Notes under the pieces: generated by a model | What the model was told of the DNA's origin: nothing | Database searches by the model: none | Seen by the model: only the letters and a program-made list of their open reading frames with translations | In this document: one piece after another, positions 1-11,964 of the stretch | How positions within the stretch are numbered: position 1 is the first letter of the stretch | How the letters are laid out: each line of letters begins with the position of its first letter | Translations under genes and position numbers: made by a program | Source of the DNA: Larix kaempferi | Taxonomy: Eukaryota; Streptophyta; Pinopsida; Pinales; Pinaceae | Assembly: GCA_027924585.1 (NCBI GenBank) | Contig: BSBM01000753.1 | Coordinates: 22,278,501-22,342,500, forward strand | Reading direction: 5' to 3' | DNA length: 64,000 nucleotides

Positions 1-502
1 AGGAATTTCACTCATCCATCCTAGCCATGGAACTCCCTTCCACTACCACATGCAACAAAAGGAAGGCCTACTCTTTCTCCACTCAATAGTATCTCAGAGT
101 ACACAACCCTTACAATGCTCTTCGGTTTGTGAAGAAAGAGCCCAACCTGATGTATGCTTTTAGTGAACCTCTTGTCACATCATTTCATAGCTTCTCAAGC
201 ATCCTAGAGAAACAAGTAAACAATGGATAGAGGTTCCTATCTTTACCAACCTCTATTGTCACCAACAACCATCATTTCTACTTAAATGTTTGTAATTTTC
301 TCCTCATAATGCTAATTTGTAGATATTTTCTCAATCTGGTCATTGGTAATGGAGAAAACAACATGAAGGATACATAGTATATGAATTATTAATGGAAAAT
401 GAGTGATAGAATACAATGAAGATGATAGGATTGGTTCAAATACAATTGACATTACTTCTAACCATAGAAAGGACTCTTATAATTGTCATAAAAGTATATT
501 CA
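1..502. other. Stretch with no recognised gene
   Basis: I see no recognisable coding region, RNA gene or repeat boundary here. The sequence may be the downstream continuation of the minus-strand retroelement remnant that follows, but no motif supports this. Confidence 0.4.
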
Positions 503-2529
503 TCATACTGTGCTTCCATAACTACATGAGAAGAATCGTCCCACGTAGGAGAAATTAATTGATAAGAGACCAAATCTAGCATGCTTTAGAACTTTCATGA
601 TCAAGACATGTGCAAGGGAGAGAGAATCGAGTTGCATTTGGTGGAGGGTATTAGTTAAACCTAGCACTGGATCATATATGGAAAACCCGGTGGAAGTATT
701 CGGCTGAGTGCTGTGTGAATTTCGCACGGTTTCCTTCCACGACCTTTGTTATTTTCTCTAGGATCCTATTAAATTGCTCCTCCAGAAGACCCCCATTTAT
801 GCTTCCTTCCCCACGGTCCATCTTATGCTTTGTCCTTGTTTCGTCATGCTACACCTCTAATTCAGAATTCGTCTGAGTGGATGATGAAGCTCTGTCATGA
901 CTGGACATCTATGATTGGTCTTTCGTGGGATCATCTTCTTCTGCGCCCTCCTTTCGACTGGTTGAGTCCTTTTCTTCCACTGATAGCTTTGGTCGGGTTG
1001 TTGCCTATCCATTCTCTAAATTTGATAGGTCCTCTTCCACGGCTGGAACTTTCCATTATACTGGCCATTTGTCGACGATGGCATCCATCTCCTCCTCAGT
1101 GAGCTTGTACTGTTTTGGCAGCCACTGCTGCTACTTATCCGCTCGTACCTGGATGTAAATTGTTTGGGATTTGACCAATAGCCTTGCGATCGGTCGATAC
1201 TTCCTTGCTTCTTTATCGGTGATCTGTGGTATTGCTTGTGCATCTATCTGCATCATGTCTAAGAACAAGTAGAATTGTACAGTGTTGAATGCTTTCCATT
1301 CTTTATCCGTTGTTGCCCATAAATTTTGGTACCGCACCCCTTCTCCTACTATGGCCTCTATGGTTTCCATTCCTTGATAGTGCTTTGGATCCCTCCATCC
1401 TACTAATGCGACCAGTAGTAGGAGCCATGAATATGTGAATGCCTTCCCTTTCTCCTGAGCGTCTAATGTATCCTCCATCAATTGGCTTCGCAGGAATTTC
1501 AACTAGTTCATCCGCACTCCTGCGACACATTGTTCCGCAGAGGCGATGATTCCCAAAGTACATTCTTTTGGCCTATTCTTCTGCACCACCTTAACAGCTA
1601 ATATATTTCCTCTGAACCTGACGGCTTGGTTTTTAGTCGTGCTGATTAGGTATCCTCTCGATTTTTTCTCCACTCTGTACTTCGTCTTAAGACTTACTGT
1701 GAGCTTCTTGTCATTGTCCTTCCCCTAGAAAAATTGGGAAGGGTTGTCATTGTCCATGGGTAGTCCAGTGATTCTCGCAATTAGGTCGACAATGACCATA
1801 ATTTTTTCATGCATCCATCGATAGCCACCATGGAAACATGCTAATAGCTTCTTGACGCACGCATTTACCTACGCCAATCTTCCTAAGTGTAGTATTTGGG
1901 TGAGGCCAAGCAACCCGGATTGATCCAGTCCCACTGCCCACTGCCCACTCCCTTGGTTCCTTTGTGGCCGAGCCTCCTTCGCTATGGCTGGCATTGACGT
2001 ATGCCTCTGTGCATTCTTGGAAGTTCGCGAGGTCGTGGTCACTATATTGTAGCTTCTGCAAATTTTTCGTAATGTTCACTACTTGAGGAACTCCTTCCAG
2101 TATCGGTGACATCTTGATGGCATACCATTTGTTCTTGTTTATTCAAAACACGGGTGTCCCTTTCTTACTTTCTGGTACATACCCTAGTATTGTTGGGCCA
2201 AGGTACCCTCCTTGTGATGTGGTTGCTTTTTGGGCGGCGCCTGAAGTGCCTGCTTCTCCTTCTACCAATCGTGCTGAGTTCTGGGTCACTTTCTTCGGCT
2301 CTCGATCGGTGTCCACAGGCCAATTGGCGCTCTATTTCTTCCTGAATGATATGTTAGACATGACTTCTGGATGGTATTGCATAACTAGTCTTGGCTGCGG
2401 AATTTTGTTGCTTGTGCTCGAAATGTAAACTTCCATGCGCTTCTTTGCAGGTTCACATAATGCGTCAACCTGTTCCCTTTCCCTACATTTATAGTATTGA
2501 TTTTCCCCATCCTTCAGATTTTTGGACAA
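503..2529 (-). pseudogene. Decayed retroelement-type ORF of unidentified family
   Basis: On the minus strand a long reading frame can be followed in pieces from about 2,529 to 503, with frame changes and stops between them. The longest open pieces are 2,529-2,332, 2,112-1,807 and 1,502-1,131. Visible stretches include GSGTGSIRVAWPHPNTTLRK and a hydrophobic block YSWLLLLVALVGW followed by charged sequence. I see no zinc knuckle, protease or polymerase motif. The composition and the position among gypsy remnants suggest a gag-like or accessory ORF of a plant LTR retrotransposon (inference); I cannot name the family. It follows an abrupt loss of similarity in the adjoining reverse transcriptase near 2,866, so it probably belongs to a different element. 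It is not functional as it stands. Confidence 0.45.
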
Positions 2530-2865
2530 TGATTACCAAATCCAGTGCAAATTTACCAAATCTCCCGCATGTGTCGGGCATTAATTGTGTCATTTTTTTC
2601 GTTTTTTCCATCGTCCATCATGGTTTAACTTCTTCAATTATGAATGGATTTGACCCTTCTGCATCGTGGCAGCTTCTGACACATTACATCTTTCCTCTTC
2701 CATTTATAGTTTTCGATTACCTTGTCGACAATTGTTGATCTTTTTTTTTTCTTACAATGGCGTAATTGATTCTGCGACACCAGTCCTTTGCTGGAGTCGC
2801 TCCCGTTCACATCTTCCGTGCTCCTACGACCTTAGGTTCAACGGATGTGGTTGTTGCATTCTTAG
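2530..2865. other. Junction stretch between two gypsy remnants
   Basis: Homology to reverse transcriptase stops abruptly near 2,866 and the next recognisable minus-strand ORF starts near 2,529. The stretch contains a poly-T run near 2,740 and no gene I can identify. It may hold an element boundary or leader. Confidence 0.3.
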
Positions 2866-4515
2866 ATCGACATAGATCCCGACTTCGCCATTTTTCTTAT
2901 CTTGGACCACCATCGGACTAATCCACTTTGATTCCTCTACTGGTTCTATAATTCATGCTTCTTGCATTCTCTCAAGTTCAACTTTCACCCTCTCCTTATA
3001 CCCCGGATTCAACCTGTAAGGTTGCTACTTTACTGGCTTCGCATAAGGTTTCAGTGGGATTTTCATCTCACCTAGGTCCCTAGAAATACCTTTCATCTCT
3101 AAGAATTTTGTCGAAAACAAGTCCTGAAACTCATGCAATAAGTCATTCATCTTCACAATAGTCGAGTCATCCTAATAATCTCCAATGCTTGCAAAATTGG
3201 GATTTTATTCCAACCCAATGTTCACTTTCTTGATTCACAGTGGCTACTGAAATTTGTCGGAAGGCATGTCTGGTGCTTTGAAACTGCGACTTCCTTCTGA
3301 CTCTAGTATATACGTATCCCTCGAATCATCCTCATGGTCTAGTTCTCTTGTTATGTTGTAGCACTCCATCAACATTTTCCTTGTCGTAGTCCACTAAAGT
3401 TCGATAGGTTTCTCTGTCAAAACTGCTTCGAGTACTTTCTCACGAACCTCTTGTAATACATTGTGGATGAAGAAGTTTTCGTTGGAGAAACTAAACATTT
3501 GGCTAAAGCCAATAGTTAGTTGTTCCCATGAGGTTGTTCCACGTCACAGTTCTACTGTGATATACAAACTTCGCGGTACTTCATCCAATGTGTGAATAAA
3601 TGTGTGGACCCATTCATGTTTTGCTCGTGGTCCCTATTTTCTTTCACATTCATTCAAATGCTCCTTCGGATCTACTCTGCCATCATACTTCCTTCCGCAA
3701 TATCCTTCCATGTCGCCGAACCTAACCTTCATTAGGTGTCAACATAATGGCCAGTTTGTTATTGTTGATTTGTGCACCACCCACCATCATGATGGTGTAG
3801 CCTTTAGGGCTTCCTCCAAGGCCAGTGGTTGTTGTGGTTCTACCACTTTTGATTCAAACTCAATGATAAATGTAGCCAAGTTGGGAAACCTGTCATATGT
3901 CAGCAATTTGCACTATTTTGTAGCTACCCATCTCAATGACTGGGTGATCCATGCACACCTCCTAAACGATACCTCATGCAGCCAATTTTCCCAATTTTCA
4001 AGTGCCTCATCCAAATCTGACGATGTCAAAATGCCACTGTGCCATCCTAACTCTCCATCTGTAGTCAGATTGATGTAGTCTTCGGATATGTTGTAGAGAT
4101 TGTCTCATCCCTTAGTGAATTTGTCCCTTGTCAGCTCAACATATCTCTTCCCTTCTGCAGGATCAAGAGGTGCGACTACCCTCATCTCACAGTTCTCAAA
4201 TGACATGGTTCGTTTCTTGAAATTTATGATGGCCTAATTATACATTGCCCAGTCTATTCCTAGTAGCACTAGATACGGGCTTGTGTTGTCGACAATCTCT
4301 ATCACGTCAAAATCTGCATATGTTCTGATTCCTTCTATCTCAACTGGGAATTGGCACAATCGACCAATTGAGGTGACCTTACTTTGATTTGCTAGTCATA
4401 GTTGGACCGGGAACCATGCCAACTGCGGTTTCCCCATCGTTTCCCAGGTCTGTTTTTTCAGAATGTTTACATCTGAACCCAGGTCTAAGATAATGGAGTC
4501 GACATCAAATGCTCC
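2866..4515 (-). pseudogene. Ty3/gypsy pol remnant: protease and start of reverse transcriptase
   Basis: Read on the minus strand, the aspartic protease of a gypsy polyprotein lies at about 4,515-4,100, with the active-site motif LDLGSDVN where DTGA/DLGS is usual, followed by the flap region VLLGIDWAMYN. The first conserved block of reverse transcriptase is at 3,060-2,866: YRLNPGYKERVKVELERMQE, then a stop, then EPVEESKWISPMVVQDKKNG and the palm entry VDLRM. Homology ends right after this block, so the YxDD motif, RNase H and integrase are missing. In-frame stops include a TGA after LERMQEA and a TAG-type stop after the protease. The pol order matches the gag remnant at higher coordinates. The element is dead and truncated. 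Confidence 0.75.
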
Positions 4516-4949
4516 AATTTGCATAGAAATTCTCATCTCTCTTCCTATCTTCCTCTTATGTATGCGATTGACGGTTCACTCCTATTGTGCACCCTCCCAT
4601 CGGTTCAATAGGATGGATATCTCTGCCAATGCATCGTGATCTTTTTCCAACTCTAGACAACTTTCTAGGAAGTCTCTTAAGGTGTTATCCTTCTTTTGCA
4701 AATTCATCATGTCGGATGTCGGCAGCATGTCATAAGTGACTTCTTTCTAGTGAAGAGATGGTTGCCTCGTATGTTTCATTGCCTCCTGTGATTTCAATAA
4801 AATATCCGTTTCTGCTTTCATGTCGAATGTGACTTGTTTTCTTATTGTTGGTTAGACGCTAGCCTATGACCTATCGGCTCCTGTCATAGCTCTATCTCTG
4901 GTTACGACTCCAACAGGTTCAGTGTGACTTCTAACCTTTGTTGATATCT
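4516..4949 (-). other. Decayed gag-protease spacer of the gypsy element
   Basis: This lies between the zinc-knuckle region and the protease of the same minus-strand gypsy remnant. I see no separate gene; it is presumably the degenerate spacer of the polyprotein. Confidence 0.4.
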
Positions 4950-6240
4950 TCTGTACCGCTAGTGGTGGATTCTGGTTTTGATTCTAATTTGGTGGAAGAG
5001 GGGGTAGGTTCTTAGTTTGCCACTTCGCGATGCGCTAAGGACAGTCTTCGACACCATGGTCCATAGTGTTGCAGTAAGTTCACTATGGGGTTGTATTCGG
5101 GAAATCCCTCTGATAATGCCCTTGCTGACCACAATTGTAACATATGAATGGTCCTCGACCTCATCCAGCAGCTCCTCAGTCGGCACTGGTACCTCAGCCT
5201 CCACGAAACCCCCCTCTGAAACCTCCTCATAATGGAACGTATGGCGGGTACTGCAGTTGACCATACTGTGGTTGTGTATATTGCAGTTGACCATACTACG
5301 GTGGTTGATATTGCAGTTGTGGATATTGCGGTTGACCATATTGCGACTGATCATATTGCGGTTGTGGATTATATTGAGGCTGTTGTTGATTGTACTACTA
5401 TTGCTGCTATACCAGTGGTTGCTCCTCTCCTTTCATGAAGAATGTATCTGTAGTCCTTTCTTGGAGTAGGTCATAAGCCCTGCAATTTTTTTCGTCATGG
5501 CCAACCAATCGACAGAATTTGAAATACAAATTCACTGGCTTCGGCACGATCTTCTGCAGGTACACACATTCTTTCGGTCCATGTCCTCTCGTCTGAAAAA
5601 TGCAACACCAAGGCATCCCTCCCTGATTGATCGGATTTAGTGCACTCGATTGTGAATACTCTACAAATTCTGGGAATTGATCCTTGTGATGTCCTTATGT
5701 TTTGCATCTAGTGCACCATACGTCTTCATGGACCTCTTTTCCCTTCTTCATATCTTGTAACTGGATCATCAAATTTTCCAACTGTGCTTGTATCTGATCC
5801 TTTCCTACTCCTATTTCGCCGATCGGTGAAGCCTCCAACTTCATTGCGATTTACAACGCTTCTTCTTGAGTCTCTACCTTATGTTGCATCAGCGGCCCAC
5901 AAATTTGCGGCACCAACCCTATGATAAACCATTCCTTATGTTGCATGTCGCTCATCCTAAAACTCACTTTTTCCATTAGCATTTTATACCACTGGTCGAA
6001 TTCCCATACTGATTCATTTGGAAATTTCTTGATTTCCTTGAGCTCTATAATGTACTGCGACTTAGATTTTGGTTTTCTAAATTCATCGATCATCCCCACC
6101 TTGATCTGTGGAAATGTTTTATATGGATTTGCCATCGGCACCTTGGTAAATTTAATATACCAGTCTAGCGCACAGCCCCTGAGGGTCGTCGCTAACTGTC
6201 CCTTTTTGATATTTTCATCCTGGACCTACTTCCCAGTCTA
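4950..6240 (-). pseudogene. Ty3/gypsy gag remnant with Q/Y-rich and RGG segments and several zinc knuckles
   Basis: The minus strand encodes a retrotransposon gag (capsid-nucleocapsid) in several frames. A capsid-like helical part lies at 6,141-5,851 (ELKEIKKFPNESVWEFDQWY). Two degenerate CCHC knuckles follow at 5,610-5,500: CIFQTRGHGPKEC and FKFCRLVGHDEKNC, each with one cysteine replaced. Next comes a glutamine/tyrosine-rich repeat (units like QYGQPQY, about 5,400-5,235), an RGG-type box (GGFRGGFRGG, about 5,230-5,200), and two more knuckles: CYNCGQQGHYQRDF (final Cys changed to Phe) and CNTMDHGVEDC, at about 5,160-5,070. Three TGA stops in the RGG box fall where arginine CGA is expected. 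It belongs with the protease and RT remnant at 2,866-4,515. Nucleic-acid binding is the known role of such gag segments. Confidence 0.7.
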
Positions 6241-7007
6241 GACTGCCTTACACAAAAACCAATATTGTTCAGGATCACTGATCCCGTTCCCCTAGAAAGT
6301 TGGCATATTTACATCATCAACTGCCATTCTTGTGCTTCTACTCTTATTATTTACTGATCTGTTACTCTCACCATTATTCTGGCACATAGGAAAGCTCTGT
6401 GGATAACTTGTATTTCTTCCTATCAAGTTCTAAGTAGTGTGTGGAGTTTAAGGTACGTTATAGCTTAGGGTCCATCCTTCTTTGACTTTTAGGGTAGCCT
6501 GTTCACCTTATTCTTCATTGAAATAAGGTTGCTTCGTCCCTTGTGGTCATGTTTCATAGTTTTCCATTTCAGTCCCCTCGTGAGACTCTCTCTCAGTCCT
6601 CCTCCTCTTCTCTGCTTGTCGGAATATTGCCCCACTTCTCAAGGTACCACAATCTTCCTCAACCTCTCTTGAAAATTCGTCATCGCTCATGTCCATCTAC
6701 CTTGCATCTTTCTACCCGACGTGCATTCACGCGGTACCCACAACCTCCACACACTGATCTTCTACTCGTTGGAATTCATCCTCAGTATACCTTTTTCGCA
6801 GACGAGCATCTTAATCCAAAACTTTAGTGACAGTAGGAATCTCCCTCTAGGTCCTTTGAAAATTTTCCTTTCTGCATCGTTGTATGATTTGATTGTATCA
6901 ACGACAAACTCAGTGATGTATCCCTCTAGGATATTATCTTCCTAGAAGTCAACACCCCTTGATACCCTATTCTCAACCCATTTTAGCCGTTGGATCAGTT
7001 CTAGAGT
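6241..7007 (-). other. Degenerate N-terminal gag or leader sequence of the gypsy element
   Basis: I see no clear motif on either strand. Open frames on the plus strand here are antisense to the element. By position it should be the decayed N-terminal gag region. Confidence 0.35.
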
Positions 7008-7295
7008 CTAATGGTTAGGTTCACCTCCTTGGCAATTGTTTTTTTGAAATATCAGCTGTGCTAACCACTCATGCAACAATACCGGGAATTCACAGAAAAA
7101 TATGGCATGAATATCATAATAGATATGCTTTTCCAACAAATTGCTTGTCATCTTCCCAGAGTTCCGATTTTCTCCTTCCGCGAATTCTTCTATCTTTTTC
7201 TCGAACCAATCCTTAATCTCCGGTTTCATTGGGTGCCACAACATGTCCTCTTCTTTCTTCTTCAAGGTCCCAACAATGGAACCATTTGTTGACAC
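7008..7295 (-). pseudogene. Possible N-terminal part of the gypsy ORF
   Basis: A 95-codon open stretch on the minus strand is rich in charged residues (KPEIKDWFEKKIEEFAEG) and ends in a hydrophobic helix-like segment. It lies just inside a probable LTR edge, where a gag N-terminus is expected. I do not recognise a domain. Its start is uncertain because no strong ATG context decides it. Confidence 0.35.
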
Positions 7296-8085
7296 AGTTT
7301 TGTCGACAGGGGTTCACTTCGCACTGCCGTCAACAAACACCAACCAAACACCCTTAAGCACCGACCCAGAAAGGTTTTACCCTTTCCAGCAACACCCACG
7401 AAGCGAGTGAAGTCTCACCCGAGATGATTAAGGGGGCTGAAGGAACCAGGTTTCCACAGTGGGGAAAGGACATGCATCTATTCTCACTCTATCACTACCA
7501 AAACCAGATATTTTATCTTCGGATCATACTTCGCAAATCAAACATACATTCATCATTCGCATATTCAATATATAATTTACATTCACATTAACAGAGTAAA
7601 ACTAGTGATCGCATCAATTAGAAATTACCGAAAAAACAACATAAAGCATGATGTAGCATTCATCATTCGACATAAACAGAGATAAAAGAACATATCCAAA
7701 CATCTTCCTAACTCATCAAAACCTACGATATAACCTTCGCAGAAATAGTTCAAAACACCTTATCGCGGATCCATACAAAAATGTTGAAAACAAAGCAAAA
7801 TATTACAGAGTTCATCCGCACATCTATCAATCACTTATGATCTCATTCTAGGATGCCCTTAGCTGTACAGTCATATTCCTATTTATATGCAACTATGGCG
7901 GTTACAAAATGGTCCAAATGACCCTTTCTAACTAACTAAACTAATCTTGCGCTTTCATCGGCTCCTTGTTCTCTGCGAATGGTCATTTCTTCCACGAATG
8001 GTCCTTGTTCACTGATGTCGGCTTCCACACTTCATGCGGTCTACCCCGTGCCAATAGTCCTTAGAATAGATTCTTCCTTAGAAGT
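7288..8085 (-). repeat. Probable 5' LTR of the minus-strand gypsy element
   Basis: The stretch begins with TGTTGACA in plus-strand reading, as expected for the inner edge of a minus-strand 5' LTR. On the minus strand it is followed by TGGTTCCATTGTTGGG, which begins with TGG and could be a primer-binding site. The outer edge is placed near 8,085, where the gag of another element starts abruptly. No second LTR is in the window, so neither edge can be confirmed. Confidence 0.35.
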
Positions 8086-9660
8086 ACCCCAAAATTTGAT
8101 ACATATTTAGAGACATAAGGTAACAGTGATTTCAAGAACCACTCCAATAGGAATTTCGGGGGAATCTCAGCCTTAATGAGTCGTTTCTATCTTCTCCACT
8201 CCTGAATATGATCAAATAAATGAGTGACCTTGTTCTGTCTAAAAGTCGAGAGAAGATCCGTACCGACATCATACCGAACGGGAAGTTGGAAATGGTTCAA
8301 GAAGACTATCTCCAAATCATAAAAATTAATATATGTTGTATCTGGTAACTTGATATACCATTTGGTTGCGACATTAGTTAAGGTCCTTTGAAAGAGCCTC
8401 AAATGAATCGAGTCATCATTTAGCAAGTTCGAGGAGCACCACAAATGAAATGTCATGACATGGTCCCCTACGTCCGAAGGGAGTTTGGTTGGGATCGGAG
8501 GCCAAGCAGGATTATGTCGCATAAGGTCATTCATTAATTTTGAAAGATATGGCAAGTTCAAAGTTTCCAGGAAAGGTAAACGAGTCCTAGATTATGGAAT
8601 TTGGTTCTTGTGGAATCTGGTAAGGATAACTTCCAAAGCCATAACTCCGATAAGGTTGATTGGGGTTTCCCCTAGCCATCGGTTGTCATGAAAAAGTATT
8701 TTGAAAATTGGTCCAACCATAAGATAGGGGATTAATTCCTTGAGTCCCATTCCATTGCGACTGAGTGTAAGTACTTCCAAACAGAGTATAAGTATTGCTA
8801 CCTCCTCCACCGAAAAAGTGAAAAAGGAGCACTCCCTACAGGCACATTTGAGGTTTGCACATTTTCTGAATGTACATTAAATCCTGTAAACGGATTGAAA
8901 GTCTGAGTTGGTACAATAGAAGGGGTAGGCATTGAGACCACAAAGGGTGAAGAAGGATCAATATGCCCTCCATGCCAAGGAAAACCTTGATTAAAAGGAG
9001 CTAAGTTGGGATTGACCTAAAACTGTTGAATAAAAGGAGAGGATGTAAATGGAACCATAGGTATTCCTGAAAAAGGAATATTAGATGACCCAACGGTGGA
9101 TCCAAAAGGAGTAGAGGTCATTTTGAACTGAGTATTAGATGTTCCTGATGGTCCATCATTGAAGTTGAAATAAGTACTCAGAGCAGAAGACATCTAAAAT
9201 GAGCTTGGTATTGGGGTAGTAACATGTGGAGGAGACAAACTTCCAATCCTAATAGCTGATGTGGGAGTCTGTGGAACTCCCAACACATCTCCTAAGTTAT
9301 CCATATTAGGTACAAGTGTGAATATATATACACTTAATTTAGGTACACCTACAGAAACAACTCGTTCTAACAAAGGATCGTTCGGTATAGTTAATGGAGG
9401 ATTTAAGTGTCTTGCAAAATATCCACTTGGAAAATCTTCACTCTTAAAGCCTTGTGAGATCGGTGCAGTTTATGTAATGAGTTGGGGTTCTATAGGGGTT
9501 TCAGTTGTACCAGTGAGTTCAAAAGAACCATGATAATAAGTTTTGTGTCACCGAGGTGGCGGTGGAGGCTCCATTATGAGTGGAGGAAGGTTTTCCAACC
9601 TTCTTGACCTACCAAGGGATTGGTTCTCCACACTTGCAACAAAAATATTCTATGTTTTAA
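8086..9660 (-). pseudogene. Tat-like Ty3/gypsy gag remnant
   Basis: The minus strand encodes a gypsy gag of the retrotransposon-gag superfamily. The clearest part is 8,561-8,187, with NPAWPPIPTKLPSDV, HVMTFHLWCSSN, LRLFQRTLTNVATKWYI and a conserved end LFDHIQEWRR. The frame continues past a stop toward 8,100. A short internal deletion is likely between SDV and HVMTF, where family members carry extra residues (from memory of the family). Weaker continuation upstream reaches about 9,660. It ends abruptly near 8,085, where the LTR of the other gypsy element begins, so that element probably inserted into it. The leader and primer site of this element lie to the right. Confidence 0.65.
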
Positions 9661-11296
9661 ACCTAGGGGGGCGATAGAACAACAACAAGCATAGAGCACA
9701 CTACTACAAAAATTTCCTAAAGTAATCTAGACCAAGCAAACAGATAATCTCTCAGAGGAAAGTCTGGGATGATTACGGCCTAGAACTAACTAGTAGAGTA
9801 ATAAAATATAGTTTCCTAGGGTCCACAATACAGAGTCTTCGGGTGCAAGTGTTTGAATCTCCAACCGCCCTCCCAAATAACTGCAAGGTATTTCCTCCAA
9901 TGTCTATCCAAGGTACAATGGAAATAGCCTTCCACTGTCACCTGTGAGGAATCCAAGTGGTCAAGATACTAAGACTACCATCGATGCAAAAAGATTATGG
10001 GGGGACAGTCTCAGGTCGAACTAACACGCGTGAGCAGGGTAACTAAGCCTAAAATCCAAGAGCACACAAGGTACTAATGGATCCTCATACGCGTATCAGT
10101 TCTAGTAGATGCTCAATTGAAAAGTGGGGGGTTATCCCCTACTAGTCAACCTCACACGACCTCGTTCTTAACTTCGGTTTTAGTGGACCTTCCCTGCACA
10201 CCTTTTACAAGGGTGGATTTACCTAAAGATAGTATTACTACGATTTTGAGTTTAAAATGATCTTGGATAGTTTAAAGTGATCTAATCCAAGATCCTAGCC
10301 TTAGCTAGTTGGTTTGTGTACCCTAAAAAGAAAAGTTACTAATGATTTTTAATTTAAAATATAACATACAACTTTCTTTTTTACAATTTCATTTTCGTTT
10401 AGCTTTCAAAAAAATAAAGACTTGGAAAGTAAACCTAAAATCTAACAAATGTTTTTTTCTTTCTTTTTGAGTAAATAACATATACAACTAAGACCAAAAA
10501 AAGAAAATGTCTTTGATTTACTAAAGTAGTTGCTTGTTAAAATTTCATTTTTAACAAAAAAATGGCAAATAAATATGATAAGACAATAAATGATGCTAGT
10601 AAAGATGACTACACATAGACCTATCAAACTCAGAAAATTAACCCTCTTAAGATTTCCAAAGATAACAAACCCACCAAGTTCTTCTGACAAGCAAGAAGTA
10701 ACCAGGTTTTGGAAAAGAGACACTAAATCAAACTAACCTAACTGAAACAACATACGATCAAAAAGATATCAAACTTTCTAGAAATCAATAGTCAAAATGA
10801 AAAGATTAATGTGTCAAGCAAACGAAGATGGATTTGAAAGGACCTAGGTGAGTCAAACAAGCAAACCAAAGCAAGCTAAGAAATAAATCTCCAAAATGTT
10901 CTAAAATCTCAGAATAAACTCTCAGACAAGTATAAAAAGTCAAAAGACTAGCAGAGAAAGCTTTCAACCATAAAGGAAAAACCAAAAAATTTAAAACCTA
11001 ACCCTAAAGTAAAAACCTTAGGATAAAACCACAACTGTATGTAAACACAACTTGCGGGTACCCGTGGGGTATGCAAGTATACAAATCTCGGGTGAAGGAA
11101 AAAATCCGTGACTTTAAGTATGGCACAATCATGAGTATGCCTTGAAAAAAATCAAAAAATTGAAAGAAACTCTAAAAATATCAAGTCGAAGTGACCAAGA
11201 AAGGTACAGGAAGCCTATAAAATTTACCAAAGACTAACAGAAATAAAAAGACTGGAGAAAAACAACAAAAAAGAATCCTAGAGCAACAACAGTAAC
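9661..11296 (-). other. Untranslated leader of the Tat-like element, no gene seen
   Basis: This lies between the Tat-type primer-binding site at 11,314 and the gag at 9,660 on the minus strand. Both strands are stop-rich and I recognise no coding motif. A long leader is normal in this lineage. Confidence 0.45.
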
Positions 11297-11314
11297 TCCC
11301 CAGCAGAGTCACCA
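11297..11314 (-). other. Primer-binding site of the Tat-like gypsy element
   Basis: Read on the minus strand the sequence is TGGTGACTCTGCTGGGGA. This matches the leader signature typical of the Tat/Ogre group of plant gypsy elements. It lies four bases inside the LTR edge at 11,319. Confidence 0.65.
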
Positions 11315-11318
11315 ATTC

Positions 11319-11964
11319 TGTTGCGTAGTAAAAACTATGACTAGGAATTACAGAGATCATCAACGTACATCTTAACTAGTTACAGAGATAGGAAAGCATA
11401 AAGATACAACAAGCAAACATTCTTTTAAATGTAAATAACTAAGATAATAAATTGGAATTAGATAGATGGATAACTGGTGGTTGATGCAATCTTCCAAACT
11501 TCAGACTCCTGCTTGACTGCTCCAAAGGGATCACCTGCAATAACACATACCTTTCTCAATACCTATGACTCAAATAAGAATGAAATGTTTTATATGAAAC
11601 TCATGTATACTAAACAAGAAAGATTCAAAACATACATTCATAAACATAAACAAGTATATATGGGAAATGAACTTTTTGTATTAAAGCATTCAAGCTAATC
11701 AGCCAAACCTACACTGCAATTGGCATCGTTGAAACCTACCCCTGGGTTTCTGCTCCTCCTCCTTCAGTAGAATTTTCTCCAGTATAACACTAGCATAAAA
11801 TTGGTTCCACCTTCTCAAGGTCCTCCCCTTGTATTTATAGCAAGGATGGGAGGATAGACTCAAAAGGGAAATTGGTTGGGGAGGTTAGGGTAGTTAGAAT
11901 AAATTCCATTAACTAATCCCTAATCATCTTTAAATATTTTTTATCGTGATTTGGAGATACCCAC
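11319..11964 (-). repeat. 5' LTR of the Tat-like gypsy element, inner part
   Basis: The LTR edge is TGTTGCG in plus reading at 11,319, four bases from the primer site. A TATA-like box CTATAAATAC lies on the minus strand at 11,831-11,840, suitably placed for LTR transcription. The LTR is interrupted at 11,964 by the copia insertion and resumes at 18,205. The outer end is not determined. Confidence 0.55.
11960..11964. repeat. Left target-site duplication of the copia element
   Basis: CCCAC precedes the 5' LTR and the same five bases follow the 3' LTR at 18,200-18,204. Five bases is the usual copia duplication. Confidence 0.9.

Noticed and set aside
3602-4078. 158-codon open frame on the plus strand
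   Set aside because: It lies opposite the minus-strand gypsy pol region, has no family motif, and is a shadow of that coding strand.
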